From positions 62,001 to 126,000 of the forward strand of contig JACMOC010000017.1 of the NCBI GenBank assembly GCA_014378195.1: DNA of 64,000 nt. Direction: 5' to 3'. The stretch is from Oligoflexus sp. GTDB lineage: Bacteria > Bdellovibrionota_B > Oligoflexia > Oligoflexales > Oligoflexaceae. A program made the translations under genes and the position numbers. Numbering within the stretch: the first letter of the stretch is position 1; each line of letters starts with the position of its first letter. The notes under the pieces are model-generated. The model did not search any database and was not told the origin of the DNA. It saw nothing but the letters and a program-made list of their open reading frames with translations. Positions 34,610 through 43,700 of this stretch are shown one piece after another.

Positions 34610-36019
34610 TTGATCTACCGAGACTTAAGCAACTTAAAAAGTCCTTTTGTATCAGCTGTCACTGGGCTGGTTTTAGGGCTGTGTTGTTTTTTCAGCGAGC
34701 CCAGTGCATTCGCTGTCGAGGCGGGCGGTCAGCTTAGGCTGGGCGCCTATTCCCGTTCGGTTGAGTTCGAAAAACCACTAAACACCGAAACCAGCAATGA
34801 TGAGAAAGTCTACTCGGCCCAGCTTCGTATGAGCATTTACGATTTCTCTTCGCATGATGACTCGATCGTCACGGACATTCGTGATAAGGTGGATTCCTAC
34901 GGGAAACTCGATACCCAGAACTTGACTCTGGACACATATAACAGAGTGCAGGTTCGTGAATTAGCCTATAAGAGACCCTGGGAATCAAATCAGTTCTATT
35001 TTACCCTCGGCCGCTTTTCCTTGAATGAAGCCAATGTCCTCGACAATGATGGCCTCGAAGCCGGTTACCGGTTTTCGCATAATTCACGATTAGGTTTGTT
35101 CGGAGGTCAGGCTCCCAAGGACGTTATAACGCCTTATTACGTCGATCCGACTGTAACGAGCAATGTGAATAATGCGCAGGCCGGGGTGTATTATTCCTAC
35201 GAGAAAAAAAATGGGCTAGATCGCTCCTTATATACAAACAACGCCTTAGCGATGGGCCCGACTTACAATATTACCGACAAACAAAGCCATACCTATTTCT
35301 ATCATATGGCCCTTTGGAACCTCAGTACGAACAATCGAATCAGTAGCTACCTTCAGCAGGACTTTATGCCAACGTCGAGCCTTCGACGGGCGAGCGTCTC
35401 CCATTCCTATTACGATCCGAGCTTTCGAACCAACGTGAGTCTTTCTCAGACGAATACAGAAGATTATCTCATTCAGAAAGATATTCTGGATCCTTTGCCT
35501 CCAAGTGCTGAGCAATCCCTGCGGTTCGATCTGCGCCACCGAATTTTCAGCCAGCTTTCTCTCGATTACAGTGCGGGCCTTTCCAAACGCACAGTCGATG
35601 GCAAGAGCATGAATGATCTCGCTCTCGGAGTGATAGTACAAAAGGCTTTGATAGCCACGGGCTCTTTCCGCGCGCAGTACGGCATTCGCAAAAACTACTT
35701 CAGTAACGATCGTTATGTTCGCGGTGGTTATGATTATTGGAACCAGTATTTCAGTCTTTCTATCATGCACACCGTTAGCACCGAGACTTATGACGCCCAA
35801 ACAAGCGTGATCAACGGTATAGCCAAGAACGATCGCCAGGTCACCAACCTCGATGGCGGCTTTTATTTCGGTGATCGATTTCGCGGATCGCTTGGATACC
35901 AAAGGGAAAAAGATGATAAGCTGTCGGCCTCTGCGTTTTTCCTGATGCTCGGTTATCGCTTCGGCAAGGGTACAGTCGCCCCTGTACGCACCAAACCCGC
36001 TCTCTTTGAGGAGATCTGA
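34610..36019 (+). CDS. Outer-membrane beta-barrel in the multiheme locus
   Basis: A 469-residue exported barrel, with signal peptide cleavage near SAFAVEAGG and no heme motif. About 20 or more alternating strands can be seen (QLRLGAYSRSVEF, FYFTLGRFSL, LGLFGGQAP, SVSHSYYDPS, GSLGYQRE, FFLMLGYRFG). The size suits the porin of a porin-cytochrome complex, which would hold a cytochrome in its pore. The frame starts at a TTG at 34610 with no strong ribosome site, so the start is uncertain. The 33-heme cytochrome gene begins immediately after its stop. It is not close enough to MtrB to name it so. Confidence 0.75.
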   Translation: MIYRDLSNLKSPFVSAVTGLVLGLCCFFSEPSAFAVEAGGQLRLGAYSRSVEFEKPLNTETSNDEKVYSAQLRMSIYDFSSHDDSIVTDIRDKVDSYGKLDTQNLTLDTYNRVQVRELAYKRPWESNQFYFTLGRFSLNEANVLDNDGLEAGYRFSHNSRLGLFGGQAPKDVITPYYVDPTVTSNVNNAQAGVYYSYEKKNGLDRSLYTNNALAMGPTYNITDKQSHTYFYHMALWNLSTNNRISSYLQQDFMPTSSLRRASVSHSYYDPSFRTNVSLSQTNTEDYLIQKDILDPLPPSAEQSLRFDLRHRIFSQLSLDYSAGLSKRTVDGKSMNDLALGVIVQKALIATGSFRAQYGIRKNYFSNDRYVRGGYDYWNQYFSLSIMHTVSTETYDAQTSVINGIAKNDRQVTNLDGGFYFGDRFRGSLGYQREKDDKLSASAFFLMLGYRFGKGTVAPVRTKPALFEEI

Positions 36020-38833
36020 TTGCGCAAGATATTCGCCATCGTCCTCCTGTTTTTTATGCAGATGGGCATACTATGTGCTGTAGTGCCTGCTGACGCTTAC
36101 TCTCAGGCGCAAGGCAGTAATAAAGAAAAGTTTGAAGGCCTTCTTAATAAACTTCTGGCGCCAGGTCTTTTGAGTCTTGGTCACGATAATCTTGAACACA
36201 AGGATTGTCTGAAGTGCCATGAAGCCGGCGGCGGTATTCCAAACAAACTCTGTCTCGATTGCCACAAAAAAATAGAAAATCATGTGGAAGCAAAAACTCA
36301 TTTTCATGGTCTCATGATGGGCAAAGCCTGTATCGACTGCCATAAGGAGCATAAGGGGCGTGAGACCAATATAGCTCTGTTTGACAGAAAAACCTTCGAT
36401 CACTCCCGAACCGGATTTACTCTCGACGGCGCTCACGTCAAGGCCGAATGTAGCAAATGCCATACCGAAAAACGGGCCGACAAACCGGTTCGAAAGAATG
36501 ATATCGAGTTCTTTGGGAAAAAAACGACGACCTGCGTCAGCTGTCACAAAAAAGACGATGTTCACTTTTTTGAAAGCGCAAAGTTCAAGGCCAAAGATTG
36601 TAACAGCTGTCACACTACGGAAGCCTGGAAGACTGTGCAGAAGTTCGACCACGGCCGCGAGACAAACTTCGCACTTGTCGGATCACATGCCGAACTGAAA
36701 TGTGCGAAGTGTCATGTATCCCAGGGCAAAAACAACATCAAGTATGTCTGGCCCAAACTTGAGACCCAAAAATGCCTTGCCTGCCACAAGGATGAACATG
36801 GCCAGAATCTTTCTCCCAAGTTCCAGGGTGGCAAGTGCTTGAGCTGCCATAATCAGAATCAGGTGGAATGGAAAATCCCGAGCTTTAAACATGACATCAC
36901 AGGTTTTGACCTTAAAGGAGCCCATGCCGCGGCTCAATGCGTCAAATGCCATAAAGGAAACGAGGGCAGGGCGCTCGCCAAGTTCAAGTTCACAGGCGTT
37001 AAAAAAGAGTGCAGCAGTTGCCATGTGGACTACCATGGTTATGGAAAACAGGTTGACGATAAAATCGGTGGCCCCCTCAAAAACTGTGCGAGCTGTCATG
37101 GCGAGAGTGCCTGGAAAACCAACCTGAAATTTGATCACGGAACGCAAACACGTTTTCCCATCACCGGAAAACACGTGCAAAGTCTGTGTTTTGATTGTCA
37201 CAAACCCAAGGCAGGTGTCGCTTTTAAAAATACGCCGAATACACTTCGCAGTTATTTTTTCAGTTCGATACCGGCCCGCACCTGCGAAACCTGTCACAAG
37301 TCGCCACACCCTGCTGCTTTCCATAATCGATTCAAGGGCATGGTCTGTTCGCAATGCCATGTGACGGAAGGGTGGAATATTCAGAATATGGAAGGTCAGA
37401 TTATGAAAAATCCTACCTTCCACTCAAAAACTCGCTTTCCTTTGACCGGAACTCATCAGAAAGTTGCCTGCAAAACCTGTCACTTCGTAAAAGGCCAGGA
37501 AGTTTACAAATTTCCAAGCGTCAGCAAAAATTTCTGTGTCGACTGTCACGCGACGCCTCACAAAAATCAGTTCTCTGAAGTGAGCTTGGACAAACCCTGT
37601 TCGGCGTGCCATACAACTGTAAAATTTGACCCCCGGCCGACTTTTGATCATGAAACGACTTCTTTCAAATTGGTCGGCGAGCATAAGTCGGTTTCAAGTT
37701 GCTGGAAGTGCCATATACCAAGTAAACAAAATATTCCGGGGCTCAAAGTCGCGAAACCCGCTCACGTGTTCAAATTCAGCCACGAAAAAGACCCGAATCT
37801 CTGTGCAAACTGCCATGTCAGTGTGCATAAAAAACAATTTAGGGATGTGTATTTAAAACGCTCCTGCGCGGCGTGTCATACGCCTCAGGGCTTTGAGAAA
37901 TTAAACGATTTTAACCATGATCAGACGGACTTTAAACTTACGGGTGCCCACCAAAAGTTGGGTCCGAAGTGTATCGAATGCCACAAGCCTTCGAATGACC
38001 TCATATTGCCGACAAAGCCGCCCAAAAAAGGCAAACAGTTTATGTTCCCCGGTGAAAACAAGGGCTACTGCGAAAACTGCCACGTCAACCAACATAAAGA
38101 TATGTTTGATGCGAAGTTTGTAAACAAACCCTGTCTCAGCTGTCACACGACCGAGGCTTTCACGCCGCTTAAGGCCTTTGATCACGATAAAACCGATTTC
38201 GAGCTGAAGTTTAAACATAAACAAGTGAAGTGTGCGGAGTGCCATACGCCGACCAAGGATCATTTCACAGAAGGTAAAAAGGGTCCCAAGGGTCGTTATA
38301 ATTTCCCTGATCTCGCGGCTAAAAATTGTGCATCTTGTCATAAGGATCCGCACAACGGCGGTAATGGACCTAAATGTGCAAGCTGTCATACAGAAGCGGG
38401 TTGGAAGACAGCCGGTGACTTCCATAAAGATATGGAGCTTGTCGGAGTTCATTTAACGATGGATTGTAAGGCCTGTCACAGCGCGGGTCGCACTTTACGC
38501 GGCACGAGTCAGGAATGTAGTGCCTGTCACATGAAAGACGACCACCATAATGGTCAATTGCCGATATGCGCGGACTGTCACCTGCAGAACTTTTGGAACC
38601 AAACCCATTTCGATCACAACCTGACGCGATTTCCGCTTCAGGGCGCGCATAGGGTCACAGATTGTCGATCGTGTCATAACCAAGGCGTGTACCAGGGCCT
38701 CCCGACCGATTGTCGCTCATGTCATCATTCGGAAGCTGAGCGAGTGGCTGCGCCTGATCACAAAAACGCCAGATTTTATCAGTGCGATTCGTGTCACAGC
38801 ACGTTTAGCTTTCCGGGGGCTGTCGTAAAATGA
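36020..38833 (+). CDS. 33-heme c-type cytochrome
   Basis: A 937-residue exported protein with 33 CxxCH motifs by my count (first CLKCH, last CDSCH), about one per 28 residues. The signal peptide ends near PADAYSQ. The body is a tandem repeat: units with FDHxxTxFxLxGxH followed by xxCxxCH recur at least eight times (for example FDHSRTGFTLDGAH, FDHDKTDFELKFKH, FDHNLTRFPLQGAH). Many other His serve as likely distal ligands. Translation starts at a TTG that abuts the barrel stop and follows GAGGAG at good spacing. I infer a nanowire-like or conduit cytochrome at the outer membrane. The 3' end of the gene closes the locus. Confidence 0.95.
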   Translation: MRKIFAIVLLFFMQMGILCAVVPADAYSQAQGSNKEKFEGLLNKLLAPGLLSLGHDNLEHKDCLKCHEAGGGIPNKLCLDCHKKIENHVEAKTHFHGLMMGKACIDCHKEHKGRETNIALFDRKTFDHSRTGFTLDGAHVKAECSKCHTEKRADKPVRKNDIEFFGKKTTTCVSCHKKDDVHFFESAKFKAKDCNSCHTTEAWKTVQKFDHGRETNFALVGSHAELKCAKCHVSQGKNNIKYVWPKLETQKCLACHKDEHGQNLSPKFQGGKCLSCHNQNQVEWKIPSFKHDITGFDLKGAHAAAQCVKCHKGNEGRALAKFKFTGVKKECSSCHVDYHGYGKQVDDKIGGPLKNCASCHGESAWKTNLKFDHGTQTRFPITGKHVQSLCFDCHKPKAGVAFKNTPNTLRSYFFSSIPARTCETCHKSPHPAAFHNRFKGMVCSQCHVTEGWNIQNMEGQIMKNPTFHSKTRFPLTGTHQKVACKTCHFVKGQEVYKFPSVSKNFCVDCHATPHKNQFSEVSLDKPCSACHTTVKFDPRPTFDHETTSFKLVGEHKSVSSCWKCHIPSKQNIPGLKVAKPAHVFKFSHEKDPNLCANCHVSVHKKQFRDVYLKRSCAACHTPQGFEKLNDFNHDQTDFKLTGAHQKLGPKCIECHKPSNDLILPTKPPKKGKQFMFPGENKGYCENCHVNQHKDMFDAKFVNKPCLSCHTTEAFTPLKAFDHDKTDFELKFKHKQVKCAECHTPTKDHFTEGKKGPKGRYNFPDLAAKNCASCHKDPHNGGNGPKCASCHTEAGWKTAGDFHKDMELVGVHLTMDCKACHSAGRTLRGTSQECSACHMKDDHHNGQLPICADCHLQNFWNQTHFDHNLTRFPLQGAHRVTDCRSCHNQGVYQGLPTDCRSCHHSEAERVAAPDHKNARFYQCDSCHSTFSFPGAVVK

Positions 38834-38867
38834 TCACGAACGCCCCTCCGGAAAACTCGATTCGTTG

Positions 38868-39710
38868 TTAGAGAATGATGCGGCCCATGCGCCGTCGGTA
38901 TTCATCGCTTAAAGGGTGATGGATACCGAGGAGTTCAAAAATCCCCAGCAGGGTTTTTCTTATTTTGCCATCACCGTAATTTTTGTCTTTTTGCAGGACC
39001 ACAAGTAGTTGCTCAAGAGCGGCTTGGAATTGCCCTTCCAAGGCAAGCACCATCGCGTAACGAAAGCCGGCCTCGAGATCTGTTCCTGATTCTGCCGCTT
39101 TTCTCGTCTCATCCAGCGTCCCGAAGCTTTTCGCGTCCTTAAACATCGCGAGCTGTTTGCGTAGTCCGTCAGCCTCGGGGAATACGGCGTTCGCAACAAA
39201 ATCTGTCGCTTCGTCCCACCTTTGCAGTTGAATAAGAAGTTGAGCTTTGAGCGGTAACGCCTTGAGGTGTGAGGGATCGTCAGCCAGAAGTTGAGTCAGT
39301 ACGGCAAGGGCATCCCCTAATTCACCCTCTTTTATCAATTCCTGGGCGACTACAAAAAGGTCCTGAGCCGGGGCCGGCGTGTAATGCTCAATGAAAAGGC
39401 GAATATCGGCTTCGGGTTGCACACCGTTGAATTCCGCCACAAGTTTGCCACCCATGACCAACTTTACTGCTGGAATACTGCGGATTTGAAATTGCGCCGC
39501 GAGTTCGGGGTTTTCCTCTGTGTTGCATTTTGCCAAAAGGAATCGCCCTTGATAGGCCGCAGCGAGGCGCTCAAGTATCGGCGTAAGTGTTTTGCACGGT
39601 CCACACCATTCGGCCCAGAAATCCAAGAGAACCGGGACCTCCGCCGACTTTTGGACGACATCACTCACGAAGTTTTGCATGGTCACGTCAAAAACGAGCG
39701 ATCCAGTCAT
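38868..39710 (-). CDS. cnoX: CnoX/YbbN-like thioredoxin with TPR domain
   Basis: A 280-residue protein. An N-terminal thioredoxin domain (FWAEWCGPCKTLTPILERL, then IRSIPAVKLV) is followed by a TPR region of about 170 residues. This is the layout of the CnoX (YbbN) chaperedoxin that protects substrates and delivers them to GroEL. Unlike E. coli, where the first Cys is Ser, WCGPC here is intact, as in many relatives. The start at 39710 follows GAGGA; a longer frame to 39761 exists. Cytoplasmic. It is divergent from tesB. The name is used at family level. Confidence 0.85.
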   Translation of the reverse strand: MTGSLVFDVTMQNFVSDVVQKSAEVPVLLDFWAEWCGPCKTLTPILERLAAAYQGRFLLAKCNTEENPELAAQFQIRSIPAVKLVMGGKLVAEFNGVQPEADIRLFIEHYTPAPAQDLFVVAQELIKEGELGDALAVLTQLLADDPSHLKALPLKAQLLIQLQRWDEATDFVANAVFPEADGLRKQLAMFKDAKSFGTLDETRKAAESGTDLEAGFRYAMVLALEGQFQAALEQLLVVLQKDKNYGDGKIRKTLLGIFELLGIHHPLSDEYRRRMGRIIL

Positions 39711-39846
39711 AAAGTCCTCATAGACTGAGACGAAAGAGGGTCCTAAAACGGAGTCTATCAAAGCGCGGGATGCCTTGGAAGCCGTTATCTTTCTTCCAAT
39801 TCACTTGGGAATTTGTGAGGATAGCGTAGACGAAGGAGGTCTCATG

Positions 39847-40719
39847 ATGACCGATGCACTCACAAACTTACTTGAGCTTCTTGATATTAAAGAAATCGAA
39901 AAAAACGTATTTCTCGGCCACTGCGAAGATTTAGGTTTCAAAAACCTATTTGGTGGGCAGGTCCTGGGACAAGCGCTTATAGCAGCTGGCCGAACGGTGG
40001 AGAAAGACCGTCTGCCTCACTCGTTGCATGGATATTTCATCCGACCGGGGAACAGCACCGACACGATTTATTATGAAGTCGATCTTATCCGATCGGGCAA
40101 AAGTTTTTCGACACGACGCGTCGTCGCCAAACAAAACGGTCTGGCTATATTTAGTATGTCAGCCTCCTTTCATGCACTTGAAGAGGGCTTTGATCATCAG
40201 ATGGCTGATATGCCCAAGGTGCCGGGGCCAGAGGGGCTTGCAAGCGAGCAGGAGCGCGCTTTGAAAGCGAAGCATTTTTTACCGGAGAAATCCCGTGAAA
40301 AGCTGGTTCGGGATCGACCGGTTGAATTCCGCGATATCAACCCAATGAATCCTTTGGAACCAAAGCCAGTCGCTGGTCTTAAATCGAGTTGGATCAAGGC
40401 TACAGGCACGGTTCCCGACGATCCCTTACTCCATAGGGCACTGCTCGCGTATTCTTCGGATTTTGGCTTAGCAGGAACCTCGCTCCTTCCCCACGGGCAT
40501 TCGCTCCTAACGGGGGATGTCCAGCTTGCAAGTCTTGATCATTCGCTTTGGTTTCACAGGGATTTTCGTGTCGACGACTGGTTGCTCTACACGAGCGAAA
40601 GTACCATCAGCCACGCCGGCCGTGGTTTTAACACAGGGAAGTTTTTCCTTAAGGACGGATCCCTCGTTGTGTCAGTGGCCCAAGAGGGATTGATGCGTAA
40701 GCTGCGGAAAAAGCCGTGA
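39847..40719 (+). CDS. tesB: Acyl-CoA thioesterase II
   Basis: Cleaves acyl-CoA to free acid and CoA in the cytoplasm. The 290-residue protein is a double hot-dog fold. The block SLDHSLWFHRDFRVDDWLLY, followed by SESTISHAGRGFNTG and SVAQEGLMR, contains the expected Asp, Ser/Thr and Gln catalytic residues of TesB. GGxLIGQA-type N-terminal sequence (FGGQVLGQALIAA) is also present. Two ATGs occur in a row at 39844 and 39847 after AAGGAGG; the second gives the better spacing (7). Its stop lies three bases from that of the convergent PKS gene. A thioesterase role in that pathway is possible but unproven. Confidence 0.93.
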   Translation: MTDALTNLLELLDIKEIEKNVFLGHCEDLGFKNLFGGQVLGQALIAAGRTVEKDRLPHSLHGYFIRPGNSTDTIYYEVDLIRSGKSFSTRRVVAKQNGLAIFSMSASFHALEEGFDHQMADMPKVPGPEGLASEQERALKAKHFLPEKSREKLVRDRPVEFRDINPMNPLEPKPVAGLKSSWIKATGTVPDDPLLHRALLAYSSDFGLAGTSLLPHGHSLLTGDVQLASLDHSLWFHRDFRVDDWLLYTSESTISHAGRGFNTGKFFLKDGSLVVSVAQEGLMRKLRKKP

Positions 40720-40722
40720 TCA

Positions 40723-43700
40723 CTACGCTTCGATCTTTAAAAATTGGCCTGGCGTATTGAGGTCTTCTAAAAAGAGTGCCGGTTGACCGTCGATATCGAG
40801 TCCAAGGAAGGCTCGCTCGGGAGCCTTGACTTTTTGCTCGCCTCTATCGGTATGGAAGGTCTTCCATACAAGCGGTTCTGCTGTATGCACTGCCTTTTCA
40901 AGAACAGGGGCGCCTTCGGTTTTCGGTTCAGGTTTTGCTGCGATTTGCCCCAGCATTGTTCCCATGATGTCGAGTTGCCGATTCATCAAACGAATCTGTT
41001 CGCTCATCAATCGCTGCATGGCTTCCACTGAGTGTCCTGAAGCCGTCGGCGCTCCTTCATCCAATTCCGAGAAACCATCCACTTCACAATCGTTCAGCTG
41101 TTCTGCCTCGTGCCGTTCCGGGGCAAGCCGAGTCATGGAAACCGGTGCAAAAGTCGTTATAAGACTTTCGAGATTCGGAATATCGCTTTGCAGGCGTCTT
41201 AGGCTTATGTCATACGAGAAGTCACGTTGGAGCTTGAGAGACCATTGCGTAAGCAGCAGCGAATCGAGGCCCAATTCGTTCCAGGACTTTTTTACGTCTA
41301 TGGATTCAGCTGTTTGATCGAGCAGTTTGGCCAGAACGAAAACGAGCGGATGGTTAGCCATTGGGGCCTCAACATGCGTTTGGGATTGTTTCATTGGAGC
41401 CGGCCTGTTTTTGAGTTTGGTTTTGGCTCCGCGGCTCAAAGCGTTTTTGCTTTTGAGGGTAAGGGGCTCTAGCCAGTATCGTTCGCCATGGAAAGGGTAA
41501 GGCGCCAGCGGCGTGATGTGGCCCGATTTCGCTTGAAACGGCGCATGGTTACCGAGCGCAAGCTCAGACAGAAAGAGACCGAAATCTTCGGTTTCGCTTT
41601 GCCCACGATTCGGCAATGACGCTACGGCTAAAGCCTCGGTGCTTTGATTGATAAATTTCATCAGGGTATCGCGTGGGCCCAACTCGAGAAACTCGCTATC
41701 GCTTTGCCCCTCCGCAAACTGAATGGCTTTGTGAAACAAAACCGGTTTTCTGATTTGCTGAACCCAATAATCCGGACTGAGTGCTTCATGGGTTGTCAGG
41801 ACTTTACCCGTGACAGTCGATATGATCTGAATCTCGGGCGCTTTGAGTGTAAGGGTTTGTACTATTGAGCGGAATTCTCCCAGGACGCTTTCCATAAGAA
41901 ATGAATGAAATCCTTGCGAGACGTTGAGGCGCCGAAAAGCAATTTCACGCTCCGCGAGTGTTTTCTCAAGCGCTTCAACGGCTGCGATGGAGCCAGATAC
42001 AACCAGGCCTTTTTCGGTGTTTTCGGCGGCGAGTTCGCAGTGTTCACCAAGCAAAGGTTGAAGTGTATCGAGACTCGCGCGAACGGCCAGCATAAGCCCC
42101 TTTGGGGTCGTCTGCATAAGGCGAGCCCGATGGAAAACAAGGGTCGCCGCATCCTCAAAACTAAACACGCCGGCAAGGGTGGCAGCTGTAAGCTCTCCCA
42201 GGCTGTGCCCAAGGAGTGCATGAGGTATATAACCGATTTCGAGAAGGCACGAGGCGAGAGACCATTCCAAAACAAACAGTGCGGTTTGCGTGTATTGGGT
42301 CTGACTTAAAAGAGCCTCGTCATGCAAGGCCGCATGGAGATCGAGACCAAACAAACTTTTGAAATGAGCGAGGGCCTTGGCATAACGGTTGCCAAACCGA
42401 GGCCAGGATTTCGCAAGCTCAAGACCCATATCCTGGTACTGGCTGCCTTGGCCCGGAAAGACGAATATCAGACGTGAAACCGTAGGCTTGTTGCGAATTG
42501 GGGAGGCGTGAAAGAGAGGCTGTGATGCGAGAAGTGTCGCCGCACCGACCCATTTATGCTTCGCTCTAAGTCCGAGGGTATAGCTTATGTCGTCAAGGAT
42601 CTCTGGACTTGATGCGAGTGGTTTCAGATTATCGCGAATTTGGGCGGCGTCGACGTCGCGCGCAGCACTCCACTTCAAGGTGATCCAAGGGTCAAGGGTA
42701 TCGCCAATGAGGGGCTTAGAGGCCCTTGGGGGCGCCTGCTCGAGAATGAGATGAGCATTGGTACCGCCGACGCCAAAGGAACTCACGCCGGCCCGTCTCA
42801 GGCCGCGCCACGGTTCGTTTTGTTTCGGGATATAGAAGGGCAGTTTATCGAGGCGGATGTTGGGATGCGCCTCCGTAAAATGAAGCAGAGCCGGTTTGAT
42901 GGCTTCTTGTATAGCCAGAGACGCCTTGATGAGTCCTATGGCGCCCGCAGCCGCTGTAAGGTGCCCGAGATGAGCCTTGGTCGAACCGAGGGCGCAATTT
43001 TTATCCACGACATTGACGTAAGCTCGCCGCAGGGCTTCAAGTTCGATCGGGTCCCCTATGGGTGTTGCTGTGCCGTGACATTCAACATATCCAAGTGTAG
43101 AGGCATCGATACCGGCTACCGACAACGCATCACGAATGGCAAGCTCCTGGCCTTGAACGCTCGGGGCCGCGTAACTGCTTTTGTCAGCGCCATCATTATT
43201 CATACCCCAGCCCTTGATCACGGCATACACATGATCAGAATCACGAAGGGCATAACTTAGTTTTTTGAGCACAACTACTGCTGAACCATCGGAAAACAGA
43301 GTTCCTGAGGCCTTAGCATCGAATGGTCGGCAATGACCATCTTTACTAAAGATCCCGCCGTCCTGGTAAAGATGCCCGCTGGCGAGTGGCGCGGTCACGG
43401 ACGAACCGCCAGCCAACGCGATATCGGCTTGACCAGCGAGTAGAGTTTTGATGGCCTCAATAACTGCGACAAGCGAGGTGGAACACGCCGTGTGAACAGA
43501 TACGGCTGGCCCTTTGAGATTGAGATGGTAAGCGACCCGCATCGCGACATCGTCTTTGTCATTTAAAAGCAGAGCCATGAATTCTTCTTCAGTATGCGGC
43601 TCGAAGTGGCCTTGAGAGAGGTTGCGCGTTAGATAAGTATTGCCGCCAAGACCTGCATAGACAGCGATTCGGTGCTCACTTCTATGTGCACTATAACCGG

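Noticed and set aside
36683..37423. A 246-codon leftward frame antisense to the 33-heme cytochrome
   Set aside because: It mirrors the periodic codon pattern of the heme repeats; no ribosome site or motif, and the sense gene is certain.
42640..43260. A 206-codon rightward frame inside the PKS
   Set aside because: Antisense to the ketosynthase region, whose motifs are intact; no support for a gene.
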